The notes: generated by a model not told the origin, from the sequence alone. Positions 33,036 through 42,933 are shown, counted from the first letter of the stretch. The stretch: 64,000 nt of DNA from Palsa-892 sp035556215 (GCA_035556215.1 DATMFI010000007.1:1-64000); one strand, 5' to 3'. Program-made: numbers and translations.

Positions 33036-34502
33036 ATGAATTCTCTACATAAAGTACCGTGTTTTATTAACGGTAGAGAGGAAGAAGGGCACGATTACTT
33101 CGAGAAAGCTTATCCGGCGACGGGAGAAGTGATCGCGCAGGTGGTCGAATCGGATCGCGCGCAGGTCGATCGAGCGGTCGAAGCGGCGCGTGCCGCGCTC
33201 AACGGCCCGTGGAAAAAGACGACAATGCTGGAGCGGGCCGTATTCCTTGAGCGGCTTGCGGACAAACTCGACGAGCGGATCGACGAACTCGTTCAGGAAG
33301 AGATCAAGGATACCGGAAAGCCGGTTACGGCGACCCGCAACGTCGAAATTCCCCGTGCCATTGCGAACTTCCGGTCGTTTGCCGCAATCGCTCGCGACGA
33401 GCATCTCAAGCCGTTCCAGACGAAGACGCTCGCGGGCGGCATCGCGGAAAACACGATCCTGCGCCAACCCATCGGCGTGATCGGTATCGTCGCGCCGTGG
33501 AATTTGCCGCTGTTGCTGCTGACCTGGAAGGTCGCGCCGGCGCTGGTGTGCGGCAATACCATCGTCGTGAAGCCGTCCGAGCATTCGCCGCGCACCGCGG
33601 TGCTGCTGGCCAGGATCGCGCATGAGGCCGGTTTGCCGGCAGGCGTCCTCAACGTCGTTCATGGGCACGGGAATAATGCGGCCGGCAGTTTCCTCGTGTC
33701 GCATCCCGATGTTGGCGCGATCACTTTCACGGGCGAAACGCGCACGGGCGAAGCCATCATGAAAGCGGCTGCGGCGGGACCGCGCCCGGTTTCGCTCGAA
33801 CTTGGCGGAAAGAATGCGGCGGTCATTTTTGACGACGCCGATTTCGAGGCGGCGGCCGCCGGCACCGTGCGCTCGATGTTCGATAATTGCGGCCAGGTTT
33901 GCCTGACGACCGAGCGGATTTTCGTTCATCGCAAGATTTTCGAGCCGTTTGTCGAACGCCTCGCGGCGCTCACGAAGCAACTCGTTCCCGGCGATCCGCT
34001 CGCCGCCGGCACCACATTGGGTCCGGCGATCAGCGATATTCAGCGCGACAAGGTGCTGGGCTTTTATCAGCGGGCCGCGGCCGATGGCGCGAGGATTGTA
34101 ACGGGCGGCGGCGCGCTGGAGATGCCGGAGCCTTTCACGAAGGGCTATTGGGTCGCGCCGACGATCTGGACGGGTCTTCCGGACGGCGCCGACGTCTGCC
34201 GGAAGGAAGTTTTCGGCCCGTGCGGACACGTCTCGGTGTTCGACGATGACGATGAGGTCGTGCAGCGCGTCAACAATTCACACTATGGTCTTGCGTCCGC
34301 CATCTGGACGAAGAACCCGCAGCGGGCGAGCAAGATCGCGGCCGAGATTGAAGCCGGTACGGTTTGGGTGAATTGCTGGCGCGTGCGCGACGAACGCGCG
34401 GCGTTCGGCGGCTTCAAGCGCTCCGGCATCGGCCGCGAAGGCGGCAACTGGTCGCTCGACTTCTACTCGGAATTGAAAACGGTCTGCACCTACGCAGCCT
34501 GA
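33036..34502 (+). CDS. NAD-dependent aldehyde dehydrogenase, hydroxy/amino-muconic semialdehyde dehydrogenase-like
   Basis: 488 residues, full-length ALDH. IGIVAPWNLPLLLLTWKVAPALVCGNT binds cofactor, ELGGKNAAVIF carries the general-base Glu, and DNCGQVCLTTERIF the catalytic Cys. The stretch ITFTGETRTGEAIMKAAA and the SGIGREGG ending are close, as I recall them, to DmpC/XylG and AmnC/NbaE dehydrogenases of meta-cleavage and 2-aminomuconate pathways. That points to a ring-derived semialdehyde as substrate. The subgroup call rests on pattern memory only. Confidence 0.85.
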   Translation: MNSLHKVPCFINGREEEGHDYFEKAYPATGEVIAQVVESDRAQVDRAVEAARAALNGPWKKTTMLERAVFLERLADKLDERIDELVQEEIKDTGKPVTATRNVEIPRAIANFRSFAAIARDEHLKPFQTKTLAGGIAENTILRQPIGVIGIVAPWNLPLLLLTWKVAPALVCGNTIVVKPSEHSPRTAVLLARIAHEAGLPAGVLNVVHGHGNNAAGSFLVSHPDVGAITFTGETRTGEAIMKAAAAGPRPVSLELGGKNAAVIFDDADFEAAAAGTVRSMFDNCGQVCLTTERIFVHRKIFEPFVERLAALTKQLVPGDPLAAGTTLGPAISDIQRDKVLGFYQRAAADGARIVTGGGALEMPEPFTKGYWVAPTIWTGLPDGADVCRKEVFGPCGHVSVFDDDDEVVQRVNNSHYGLASAIWTKNPQRASKIAAEIEAGTVWVNCWRVRDERAAFGGFKRSGIGREGGNWSLDFYSELKTVCTYAA

Positions 34503-34516
34503 ACATCAGGAACGGT

Positions 34517-36190
34517 ATGAACGAAATGGCATCGGTTTCTCGTGCTACGGAAGGTTCGGCTCGAAGCGGCGGCAGCATTCTGGTTTCGGCCTTGCGGCTC
34601 AACGGCATCGATCGGATTTTCGGTGTGCCGGGTGAAAGCGCGCTGCCGATCTTCGATGCGCTCTATGGCGAGAACAATCCGATCCAGTTCGTCGTTTGCC
34701 GCCATGAGGCGACCGCTTCGCATATGGCGGAAGCTGACGGCAAGATGACCGGCCGTCCTGGTGTGTGCATCGTAAGCCGCGGGCCGGGCGCCATGCACGC
34801 CTCGATCGGCCTGCATACGGCATGGCAGGATTCGACGCCGATGATCCTCATCATCGGTCAGGTGCCGCGGGCGCATCGCGGCCGCGAGGCTTTTCAGGAA
34901 GTGAATTACACGCGGGTTTTCGCCGACATGACCAAATGGGTCTGCGAGGTCGAAAGCGCCGATCTTATTCCCGAATATTTGAGCCGCGCGTTTCACATTG
35001 CGATGCAGGGCCGTCCGGGGCCAGTCGTTCTTTCCATTCCCGAAGACGTGCTGAGCGAAATGAGCGCGGTGCGCGACGCAAAGCCGGTGAGCGCGGTTGA
35101 AACCGCCCCGATGCCTTGGCAGATGCAAGAGGTTCGCGCTTTATTGCAAACGGCGAAGCGCCCGCTCGCAATTGTCGGCAATCTCGGCTGGACCGCGGAT
35201 GCGGCCGCGCGCTTCAAGGAGTTCGTTACGAAGAACGACATCCCGGTCGTCGCGGGCTTTCGCTCGCAAGACATTCTCGATAATCGCAGCGATCATTATA
35301 TCGGCGATCTCAGCCTCGGCGGCAGCCCCGCGCTGCGCGAGCGCATCAAGAAGGCCGATCTTCTGCTCGTGATCGGCGATCGCCTCGGCGACGTCACGAC
35401 GAAGGGCTACACGCTGCTGGACGTGCCCGTGCCGCAGCAAACGCTGATCCATGTTTTCCCCGGCGCGGAGGAACTCGGCCGCGTTTACACGCCGGCGCTC
35501 GGCATCCAGTCCAAGTCCTCGCATTTCGCCGGGGCTTTGGCGAAGCTGGCGCCGCTCGATACCAGGGCCTGGGCACCGTGGCGCGAAGAGTGCAGGGCGG
35601 CTTACGTCAATTATCAGAACAACCCGCCGAAGGTTTCGGGCTTCGATTATTCGCAAGTCATCCGTTTTCTCGCCGATCGTTTGCCGGACGATGCGATCGT
35701 CACCAACGGGGCCGGCAATTATTCGATCTGGCTGCACCGCTTCTATCGCTACCGGAAACTGGGCACGCAGATCGCGCCGAAATCGGGCGTGATGGGCTAC
35801 GGCCTGCCGGCGGCGATTGCCGCTAAGCTGCGCCATCCCGGCCGGGATGTCGTTTGTCTCGCAGGCGATGGCTGCTTCACGATGGCCTCGCAGGAATTTG
35901 CGACCGCAGTTCACCAGAATCTTCCGATCGTGGTGATCGTGGTGAACAACGCCATGTATGGCTCGATCCGCATGCATCAGGAGCTTCATTTCCCCGGCCG
36001 GCCGAGCGGAACGCTGCTGTTTAACGCGGACTTCGCATTGCTCGCGCAATCCTATGGCGCGCATGGCGAGGCGATCGAACGCCACGAGGATTTCCCCGCC
36101 GCTTATGAGCGCGCGGTCAAGGCCAACAAGCCGGCGATCATTGAATTACGGGTCAATCGGAACCAGCTTACGCCGGATCGGGCGTTATGA
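34517..36190 (+). CDS. Thiamine diphosphate-dependent decarboxylase/synthase (acetolactate synthase / benzoylformate decarboxylase-like)
   Basis: 557 residues with three domains. The PYR domain has the catalytic Glu in VCRHEATASHMAEADG and GRPGVCIVSRGPGAMHA; a central TPP_enzyme_M domain follows. The PP domain has the Mg-ThDP motif AGDGCFTMASQEFATAV ending in VIVVNNAMYGSI. Likely reactions are decarboxylation of a 2-keto acid or carboligation; the choice is not visible. The extra upstream sequence in frame belongs to the aldehyde dehydrogenase gene. ATG 34517 has an AGGAA ribosome site. Confidence 0.88.
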   Translation: MNEMASVSRATEGSARSGGSILVSALRLNGIDRIFGVPGESALPIFDALYGENNPIQFVVCRHEATASHMAEADGKMTGRPGVCIVSRGPGAMHASIGLHTAWQDSTPMILIIGQVPRAHRGREAFQEVNYTRVFADMTKWVCEVESADLIPEYLSRAFHIAMQGRPGPVVLSIPEDVLSEMSAVRDAKPVSAVETAPMPWQMQEVRALLQTAKRPLAIVGNLGWTADAAARFKEFVTKNDIPVVAGFRSQDILDNRSDHYIGDLSLGGSPALRERIKKADLLLVIGDRLGDVTTKGYTLLDVPVPQQTLIHVFPGAEELGRVYTPALGIQSKSSHFAGALAKLAPLDTRAWAPWREECRAAYVNYQNNPPKVSGFDYSQVIRFLADRLPDDAIVTNGAGNYSIWLHRFYRYRKLGTQIAPKSGVMGYGLPAAIAAKLRHPGRDVVCLAGDGCFTMASQEFATAVHQNLPIVVIVVNNAMYGSIRMHQELHFPGRPSGTLLFNADFALLAQSYGAHGEAIERHEDFPAAYERAVKANKPAIIELRVNRNQLTPDRAL

Positions 36191-36282
36191 GCGCCGGACG
36201 GGCGTGAAAATGCCTTCGCCGCGCTGCTTGACGGCCTTGAAGGTTTTGGTGTGAGTGGCGTAGCGAGATGGAACGGTAAACG

Positions 36283-36891
36283 ATGCCGGGTAAGGCGAAG
36301 CGATTGATCGTAGGCATGAGCGGCGCTTCCGGCGCCGTGTACGGCATCCGGCTGCTGGAAGTGCTGAAGGATTCCGGCATTCAGACGCATCTTGTGATGT
36401 CGAAGGCCGCCAAGATCACGCTCGCGACCGAAACCGATTTCAAGGTGAGCGATGTCGAGCGGCTTGCCAGCGTGGTTCATTCCAATGAAGACATCGGTGC
36501 GGCTTGCGCGAGCGGCTCGTTTCACACCCTCGGCATGGTCGTCGCCCCCTGTTCGGTGAAAACGATGTCGGAGATCGCAACCGGCGTCACTTCGCATCTG
36601 CTGTCGCGCTCGGCCGATGTCGCGCTGAAAGAGCGTCGCCGGGTCGTGTTGGTGCTCCGTGAAACGCCCTTGCATCTCGGCCATATCCGTTCGATGGCGG
36701 CCGTCACGGAAGCAGGCGCGATTGTCTTTCCGCCGGTGCCGGCATTCTACGCGCGCCCGGCCTCGCTCGAAGAGATGGTCGATCACACCATCGGCCGGGT
36801 TCTCGATCTTTTCGATATCGACGTGGGGCTGGTGTCGCGCTGGACGGGCGAGCGATCACGGCCCAAGGCCGATACGAAAGCAGAGAAATAG
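36283..36891 (+). CDS. ubiX: UbiX-family flavin prenyltransferase
   Basis: 202 residues. RLIVGMSGASGAVYGIRLLEVL opens the FMN-binding fold, followed by VAPCSVKTMSEIATGVTSHLLSRSADV and RRRVVLVLRETPLHLGHI, typical of UbiX/Pad1. It prenylates FMN with DMAP to make the cofactor of UbiD enzymes, so it supports the UbiD-type protein encoded at 28538. It is separated from the ThDP enzyme by 92 bases and likely belongs to the same transcript. Confidence 0.93.
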   Translation: MPGKAKRLIVGMSGASGAVYGIRLLEVLKDSGIQTHLVMSKAAKITLATETDFKVSDVERLASVVHSNEDIGAACASGSFHTLGMVVAPCSVKTMSEIATGVTSHLLSRSADVALKERRRVVLVLRETPLHLGHIRSMAAVTEAGAIVFPPVPAFYARPASLEEMVDHTIGRVLDLFDIDVGLVSRWTGERSRPKADTKAEK

Positions 36892-36923
36892 CTCCGGCGT
36901 GGTTGCCGGAATTGAGCGAGGAC

Positions 36924-37439
36924 ATGAGCGAGAATACCGACCAGCCGCTCGAACTCGATAATCCGTTCTGGCATTTTTCCCTGGCGGTTTACGCCATGCC
37001 CGGCGTTCAGCACGAATGCCTTTCCCTGCAGAACGAAGCGGGCGTGAACGTCAACATCCTGCTTTATTGCGCCTGGCGCGGCACCGTGGGTGATCGTCTG
37101 ACGGGTGCGGAAGTGGAGCGCCTGGCGGCGGCGGTACAAGACTGGCAGGCCAATGTCGTTATGCCGCTGCGGGGAGCGCGGGATTATCTGAAGCGTTTCG
37201 CGGGCCCGGCAAACGCGGGGGCCAAGACGCTGCGTTCCAAAATTCTCGAGGCCGAGCTTCTCGGCGAGCAGGTGGAACAGGCCGTTTTGTATAAGGAAAC
37301 GGCTTCCGATTTTCAGCCGGGCGAAGACCGTGCCGCCGCCATCGATGCCAATCTTGCGCTGTGTCTGAAAGCTCATGGAAAGACGCCGGACGCCGCCCGG
37401 TCGCTGAAAACGAACGCCGAACGGCTGGCGAGGAAATAG
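36924..37439 (+). CDS. TIGR02444/DUF2390-like protein
   Basis: 171 residues, no signal or membrane segment. NPFWHFSLAVYAMPGVQHECLSLQNEAGVNVNILLYCAWRG resembles the conserved opening of the TIGR02444 (DUF2390) family, followed by WQANVVMPLRGARDYLK. The rest is helical and charged. Function is unknown. It lies between ubiX and the antiporter operon and may belong to neither. ATG 36924 has GAGG upstream and is preferred over 36903. Confidence 0.7.
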   Translation: MSENTDQPLELDNPFWHFSLAVYAMPGVQHECLSLQNEAGVNVNILLYCAWRGTVGDRLTGAEVERLAAAVQDWQANVVMPLRGARDYLKRFAGPANAGAKTLRSKILEAELLGEQVEQAVLYKETASDFQPGEDRAAAIDANLALCLKAHGKTPDAARSLKTNAERLARK

Positions 37440-37575
37440 GCCTGTTCGCTCGTTGGGATTGCTTGTCGGCGCCGCGAAAATGCTTGCTCAAAACCGCTCC
37501 GATTCCTCATAAGAGAGATGTGGAAACCGGAAAGCCTGAGGCAATGTGCTCGGGCCAAGGATGGTCGGGCGAGGG

Positions 37576-40497
37576 ATGGGCGTTTCTCCTGAAACACTGC
37601 TGATCGCGCTGGTCGCGATTCCCTTTGCCGGCAGTTTTCTGGCCATCCTGTTTCGAGCGAATGCCCGCAACGCAGAGGCTTATCTCGCCGGCGTGGCGGC
37701 GCTGGCCGCCTTCGTGCTGGTGGTCATCGCCTATCCGCAAGTCACCAATGGCGGCGTCATCCGCTTCAAGGCCGCCTGGGTTCAGGAGATCGGCCTCGGA
37801 TTTTATCTCCGGATGGACGGTTTCGCGTGGGTGTTCTCGGCGCTCATCACCGGCATCGGCTTTCTGGTGGTGCTCTATGCGCGCTACTACATGTCGCCGG
37901 AAGATCCGGTGCCGCGCTTTTTCTCGTTTTTGCTCGCCTTCATGGGCGCGATGCTCGGCATCGTTCTATCGGGAAACCTCGTTCAGCTCGTCTTCTTCTG
38001 GGAATTGACGAGTCTGTTTTCGTTTTTGCTGATCGGCTACTGGCACCAGACCGCACAGGCGAGGGACGGCGCCCGCATGGCGCTGATCGTGACGTCGGCC
38101 GGCGGCCTTTGCCTGTTCGCCGGCGTTCTTGTCATCGGCCATATCGCCGGAAGCTACGATCTCGAAGCGGTGTTCGCGGCGGCAACGAAAATCCGCGTGC
38201 ATCCGCTTTATATCCCGGCGCTCGTTCTGGTCGTGCTCGGTGCGTTGACCAAAAGCGCGCAGTTTCCGTTTCACTTCTGGTTGCCGCATGCCATGGCAGC
38301 GCCGACGCCGGTTTCGGCATATCTGCATTCGGCGACCATGGTGAAAGCAGGCGTCTTCCTGCTGGTGCGGCTCTGGCCGGTATTGGGCGGCACCAACGAA
38401 TGGCTATGGATCGTCGCTTCGACGGGTCTTATCACTTTCATGCTCGGCGCGTTCATCGCGCTGTTTCAGCAGGACCTGAAAGGGCTTCTGGCCTATTCGA
38501 CGATCAGTCATCTCGGCCTGATTACGCTTCTCATCGGCCTCGATACGCCGCTCGGCATCATTGCCGCGATCTTTCACATCATGAATCACGCGACCTTCAA
38601 GGCCTCGCTGTTCATGGCGGCCGGGATCATCGACCATGAAACCGGCACGCGCGACATACGCCGATTGAATGGTTTGTGGCGGTTCATGCCGATTACGACG
38701 ACGCTGGCAATGGTCGCAGCCGCCGCGATGGCCGGCGTGCCGCTGCTGAACGGATTTATCTCGAAGGAGATGTTCTTCGCGGAGACGATCGAGCTGCACG
38801 ACAATTCGCTCGTCGATCGCGGGCTGCCTTACATCGTGACTTTCGCCAGCATGTTCACGGTCGCTTATTCGCTGCGTTTCATTCGCGATGTATTCTTTGG
38901 CGTGCCGTCGCAGCCGTTGCCGCGCACGCCCGGCGAGCCGCCGTTCCTAATGCGGTTTCCCGCCGAGCTGCTGGTGCTGGCCTGTCTTGTGGTCGGAATC
39001 ATTCCCGCCCTTACGATCGGGCCGCTGTTGCAAACCGCGCTCTATGCCGTGCTTGGTGACTCGATTCCGAACTACAGTCTTGCGGTGTGGCACGGCTTCA
39101 CGCCCGAACTCTTGATGAGCGTCGTGGCAATCCTGGGCGGCGTCGGACTTTACTCTATACTGCGCTCGTACCTGCTGACGGCGGACGGCCCGCCGCTTCT
39201 GCGCCACATCAAAGGGCAGCGCATATTCGAGCGCGTGCTGGTGACGATTTCCTGGCGGCTCGCGCGATGGCTTGAAGCCGTGTTGGCGACGCGCCGGTTG
39301 CAGCCGCAATTACGGCTTTTGGTGATGGCTGCGCTGATTGCAGGTTTTGCGCCGTTTTACCTGCATGGACTGGTGGCGTTTGGCCCCCGGCAAACGGCGT
39401 TCGACACCGGATTCGGCATTGTCTGGGCCGTCGGCATCGCCGCCGCTTTGGCAGCGGCCTATCAGGCAAAATTTCATCGCCTTGCCGCGCTCATTCTGAT
39501 CGGTGTCGCAGGTCTCGTGACATGCATCAGTTTTGTCTGGCTTTCCGCGCCCGATCTTGCATTGACCCAACTGGTTGTGGAGACGGTGACGACCGTGCTC
39601 CTGTTGCTCGGGCTGCGGTGGTTGCCGAAGCGTATTCGGAATTTCGCTGCCGGCGATACCGGCTTTGGCGTCATTCGCTGGCACCGCATACGTGACCTTG
39701 TCATCGCAGTCGCCGCAGGGATGTCGCTGGCCGCGCTTTCCTACGCGGTGATGACCCGTTCGCAGCCGAAGAATATCTCCGGCTTTTTTGTCGAGAACGC
39801 CTATACGCAGGGCGGCGGTACCAACATTGTCAACGTCATTCTGGTCGATTTCCGCGCGTTCGATACGTTCGGCGAGATCGCCGTGCTCGGCATCGTCGCG
39901 CTTACGGTTTATGGATTGTTGCGGCGTTTCCGGCCCGCGGCGGAAAGCGCGCAGGTTCCCGAGCAGCAACGCGGCCGGGCTCACGGCGGCGAAGAGGATG
40001 GGGAAATGCAGCAGGGTGCCGGTATTAAAGGCGCGCTTGCAGTTCCGGCATTCATGATTTCGATGCTGTTTCCGGTGATCGGCGTGGTGGCGATCTATCT
40101 GCTCCTGCGCGGCCACGATCTCCCCGGCGGCGGCTTCGTTGCCGGCGTCACGATGGCCGTCGCCTTCATCCTCCAATACATGGCGCATGGAACGGCCTGG
40201 GTGGAATCGCATTTGCGCGTTCTGCCCATCCGCTGGATGGGCATGGGCCTGCTGCTGGCCGTTTGTGTCGGCGGAGGGGCATGGCTGTTCGATATGCCGT
40301 TCCTCACTTCGTCGTTTTCCTATGCGGATATTCCGTGGGTCGGCGCTATGCCGCTTGCGAGCGCTTTTCTGTTCGATCTTGGGGTATTCGCGCTGGTCGT
40401 CGGCGCGACGGTGCTGATGTTGATTGCGCTGGCGCACCAGTCCGTTCGCGGTCATCGGACGCTGCGTAGCCGCACGCCAAACGGCGAGGCGACGTAA
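37576..40497 (+). CDS. phaAB: Multisubunit Na+/H+ or K+/H+ antiporter subunit A with fused B (Mrp/Mnh/Pha AB)
   Basis: 973 residues. The first ~770 are MrpA, an NuoL-like proton channel with FYLRMDGFAWVFSALI, FFWELTSLFSFLLIGYW, the Lys-containing SAQFPFHFWLPHAMAAPTPV, and YLHSATMVKAG. The C-terminal part carries a complete MrpB domain (PVIGVVAIYLLLRGHDLPGGGFVAGVTMAVAF). The A-B fusion is typical of the alphaproteobacterial Pha antiporters. Possible starts are GTG 37546, ATG 37561 and ATG 37576; the last best fits the hydrophobic N-terminus. It overlaps subunit C by TAATG. Confidence 0.95.
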   Translation: MGVSPETLLIALVAIPFAGSFLAILFRANARNAEAYLAGVAALAAFVLVVIAYPQVTNGGVIRFKAAWVQEIGLGFYLRMDGFAWVFSALITGIGFLVVLYARYYMSPEDPVPRFFSFLLAFMGAMLGIVLSGNLVQLVFFWELTSLFSFLLIGYWHQTAQARDGARMALIVTSAGGLCLFAGVLVIGHIAGSYDLEAVFAAATKIRVHPLYIPALVLVVLGALTKSAQFPFHFWLPHAMAAPTPVSAYLHSATMVKAGVFLLVRLWPVLGGTNEWLWIVASTGLITFMLGAFIALFQQDLKGLLAYSTISHLGLITLLIGLDTPLGIIAAIFHIMNHATFKASLFMAAGIIDHETGTRDIRRLNGLWRFMPITTTLAMVAAAAMAGVPLLNGFISKEMFFAETIELHDNSLVDRGLPYIVTFASMFTVAYSLRFIRDVFFGVPSQPLPRTPGEPPFLMRFPAELLVLACLVVGIIPALTIGPLLQTALYAVLGDSIPNYSLAVWHGFTPELLMSVVAILGGVGLYSILRSYLLTADGPPLLRHIKGQRIFERVLVTISWRLARWLEAVLATRRLQPQLRLLVMAALIAGFAPFYLHGLVAFGPRQTAFDTGFGIVWAVGIAAALAAAYQAKFHRLAALILIGVAGLVTCISFVWLSAPDLALTQLVVETVTTVLLLLGLRWLPKRIRNFAAGDTGFGVIRWHRIRDLVIAVAAGMSLAALSYAVMTRSQPKNISGFFVENAYTQGGGTNIVNVILVDFRAFDTFGEIAVLGIVALTVYGLLRRFRPAAESAQVPEQQRGRAHGGEEDGEMQQGAGIKGALAVPAFMISMLFPVIGVVAIYLLLRGHDLPGGGFVAGVTMAVAFILQYMAHGTAWVESHLRVLPIRWMGMGLLLAVCVGGGAWLFDMPFLTSSFSYADIPWVGAMPLASAFLFDLGVFALVVGATVLMLIALAHQSVRGHRTLRSRTPNGEAT

Positions 40498-40841
40498 TGG
40501 AAATCGTTCTCGCGCTCGGTATCGGTGTGCTCGCGGGCTCGGGGGTGTGGCTGATCCTGCGGCCGCGCACATTCCAGGTCATCATCGGTCTGTCGCTGCT
40601 GGCTTACGCGGTCAATCTCTTCATCCTCGCAATGGGGCGGCTGCGTACCGATGCTGCGCCCATTCTGTTGGCGAAAGGCGCGGGAATCCCCGCACAATTT
40701 GCCGACCCATTGCCGCAGGCGCTGGTGCTTACGGCAATCGTTATCAGTTTTGCGACGACGGCTTTATTCCTTGTCGTGATCATCGCCGCGCGCGGCCTGA
40801 CCGGAACCGATCATGTCGATGGACGGGAGCCGGAAGCATGA
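40497..40841 (+). CDS. phaC: Mrp/Pha antiporter subunit C
   Basis: 114 residues with three membrane segments, NuoK-like (GIGVLAGSGVWLILRPRTFQVIIGLSLLAYAVNLFIL, then DPLPQALVLTAIVISFATTALFLVVI). The conserved DPLPQALVLTAIVI is characteristic of MrpC. It starts inside the stop of the AB gene and overlaps subunit D by ATGA, so all subunits are translationally coupled. Confidence 0.95.
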   Translation: MEIVLALGIGVLAGSGVWLILRPRTFQVIIGLSLLAYAVNLFILAMGRLRTDAAPILLAKGAGIPAQFADPLPQALVLTAIVISFATTALFLVVIIAARGLTGTDHVDGREPEA

Positions 40842-42448
40842 ACTGGGCAGGCAACCATCTGATCGTCGCACCGGTCGTGCTTCCGCTGCTCGCGGCCGCC
40901 GTGATGTTGGCGCTCGGCGGCGAGCGTCATCGCAGTATCAACGCGGTGCTCAACGTCGTGACGGCCCTCGCGCTGATCGCGATTTCAGCCACGCTTTTGT
41001 GCAAGGCGGATGCTGCGCCGGGCGGAATCTGGAATGTGTATCGCCTCGGCGACTGGCCGGTGCCGTTCGCGATTGTGCTCGTACTTGATCGCCTATCGGC
41101 GCTGATGTTGCTGCTGACAAGCCTGCTCGGGACGGCCGCCGCCGTTTTCTCGCTGGCGCGGTGGCATCGTGCAGGTGTTCATTTTCATCCGCTGTTGCAG
41201 TTCCTGCTGATGGGATTGAACGGCGCGTTCCTGACCGGCGATCTGTTCAATCTCTTTGTCTTCTTCGAGGTGTTGCTCGCGGCCTCCTACGGTCTTGTGC
41301 TTTACGGCTCGGGATCGGTGCGTGTCATGACGGGCATGCAGTATATCGCCATCAATCTCGTGGCGTCGCTGCTGTTTCTGGTTGGCGTCAGCCTGATCTA
41401 TGGCGTCACCGGAACTCTCAACATGGCGGATCTCGCCGCACGTATTGCGGCGCTTCCGGCAGGCGATCGCGCGCTGCTGGAAGCAGGCGCCGGCATTCTT
41501 GCCGTTGCGTTTCTCGTCAAAGCAGGGATGTGGCCGCTCTGTTTCTGGCTGCCCGGAACTTATGCCGCGGTCCCGGCGCCGGTCGGAGCAATTTTTGCGA
41601 TCCTTACCAAGGTCGGCGTTTATGTTTTGCTGCGGCTATGGCTTTTGTTGTTCGGCGCAGGCGCGGGTGCGCCGGCTCACTTTGGTGGAGAACTGCTGTT
41701 TGCCGGCGGCATGGCAACCATCGTCTTCGGTGCGATCGGCACGTTGGCCTCGCAGGATATGTCGCGGCTTGCGGCCTGCTCGGTATTGGTGTCTTCCGGC
41801 ACGGTGCTTGCGGCCCTCGGTCTCGCACAGACCGGCGTAACGGGCGGAGCACTTTTCTATCTCATCAGCTCGACGCTTGGTCTCGGCGCCTTCTTTCTTC
41901 TGATCGAGCTTATTGAGCGCGGCCGCGAGCCCGGCGCCGACGTGCTCGCGGTCACGCGCGAGGTTTACGGCGAGGAAGACGAGCCCGAGAGCGAGGACGA
42001 AGCCGGCATTGCCATTCCGGCTACGATCGCCTTGCTTGGCCTCGCTTTTATCGGCTGCGCCGTCGTGATCGCGGGCCTGCCGCCGCTTTCCGGTTTCGTC
42101 GCCAAGTTTGCGATGCTCAGCGCGGCGTTGCAGCCAAATACTGCTGTGCCGGTTCATTCATGGGTGTTCCTCGTTATCCTGATCCTGTCGGGTCTTGCCG
42201 CGCTCATCGCGATGACGCGCGCCGGCATTCGTGTGTTCTGGGTTTCCGAGCGGGAAGCGCCGCGTGTGCGCCTGATCGAAATGGCGCCGGTGGCGGTTCT
42301 GCTTTTGCTTTGTGTCCTGCAAACCGTTCAGGCCGGGCCGGTGATGCGTTTCATGCAGGCGACAGCGCAATCATTGCACACGCCGCACGATTATATGCGC
42401 GGCGTTCTTGAATTCTCCTCCATGCGCCGTCCGGCGGGTGGAACATGA
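40838..42448 (+). CDS. phaD: Mrp/Pha antiporter subunit D
   Basis: 536 residues, an NuoM/N-like proton translocating subunit with about fourteen helices. The catalytic-type Glu lies in LFNLFVFFEVLLAASYG, and VKAGMWPLCFWLPGTYAAVPAPV carries the channel Lys. LAACSVLVSSGTVLAALGLA and AGLPPLSGFVAKFAML are typical. The true start is ATG 40838 in the subunit C stop. The in-frame extension upstream overlaps C and is not real. Confidence 0.95.
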   Translation: MNWAGNHLIVAPVVLPLLAAAVMLALGGERHRSINAVLNVVTALALIAISATLLCKADAAPGGIWNVYRLGDWPVPFAIVLVLDRLSALMLLLTSLLGTAAAVFSLARWHRAGVHFHPLLQFLLMGLNGAFLTGDLFNLFVFFEVLLAASYGLVLYGSGSVRVMTGMQYIAINLVASLLFLVGVSLIYGVTGTLNMADLAARIAALPAGDRALLEAGAGILAVAFLVKAGMWPLCFWLPGTYAAVPAPVGAIFAILTKVGVYVLLRLWLLLFGAGAGAPAHFGGELLFAGGMATIVFGAIGTLASQDMSRLAACSVLVSSGTVLAALGLAQTGVTGGALFYLISSTLGLGAFFLLIELIERGREPGADVLAVTREVYGEEDEPESEDEAGIAIPATIALLGLAFIGCAVVIAGLPPLSGFVAKFAMLSAALQPNTAVPVHSWVFLVILILSGLAALIAMTRAGIRVFWVSEREAPRVRLIEMAPVAVLLLLCVLQTVQAGPVMRFMQATAQSLHTPHDYMRGVLEFSSMRRPAGGT

Positions 42449-42933
42449 AACGGGTGTTGCCTTTTCCGCTCGTGAGCGCGGGGCTGTTTGCGCTCTGGCT
42501 GGTGCTCAACCAGTCGATTTCGCCGGGGCATATCTTGCTGGGCATTCTGATGGGGGTCGCGGGCGGCTGGACGCTTGCCGCACTCGAGCCTCCGAAAGCG
42601 CGCCCGCGCCGGATTGCTGGCTTCTTGCGTCTTGCCGGTCTGGTGATCGTTGACGTCATTCAGTCCAATATCAATGTCGCGTGCATTATCCTCGGCCTGC
42701 AACGCAGAAAACATCAGCCTGGCTTTGTCGAGATTCCGCTCTCGCTTCGCAATCCTTATGGGTTGGCGGCGCTCGCCTGTATCATTACCTCGACGCCCGG
42801 AACATTATGGGTCGATTTCGATGGCGAGCGCGGAGTTCTGACCATTCATGTACTCGATCTGGTCGATCGGGCGGAATGGATCCGCACCATCAAAGGACGC
42901 TATGAGCGAAATCTGCTGGAGATTTTCCCATGA
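42445..42933 (+). CDS. phaE: Mrp/Pha antiporter subunit E
   Basis: 162 residues, with two to three N-terminal helices and a soluble C-terminal part. LVLNQSISPGHILLGILMG and the conserved CIITSTPGTLWVDFDGERGVLTIHVLD match MrpE. ATGA overlap with both neighbours. Confidence 0.94.
   Translation: MKRVLPFPLVSAGLFALWLVLNQSISPGHILLGILMGVAGGWTLAALEPPKARPRRIAGFLRLAGLVIVDVIQSNINVACIILGLQRRKHQPGFVEIPLSLRNPYGLAALACIITSTPGTLWVDFDGERGVLTIHVLDLVDRAEWIRTIKGRYERNLLEIFP

Noticed and set aside
39310..40572. 420-codon minus-strand frame opposite the Mrp AB gene
   Set aside because: An antisense shadow; membrane-protein codons give a charged, domain-free translation.
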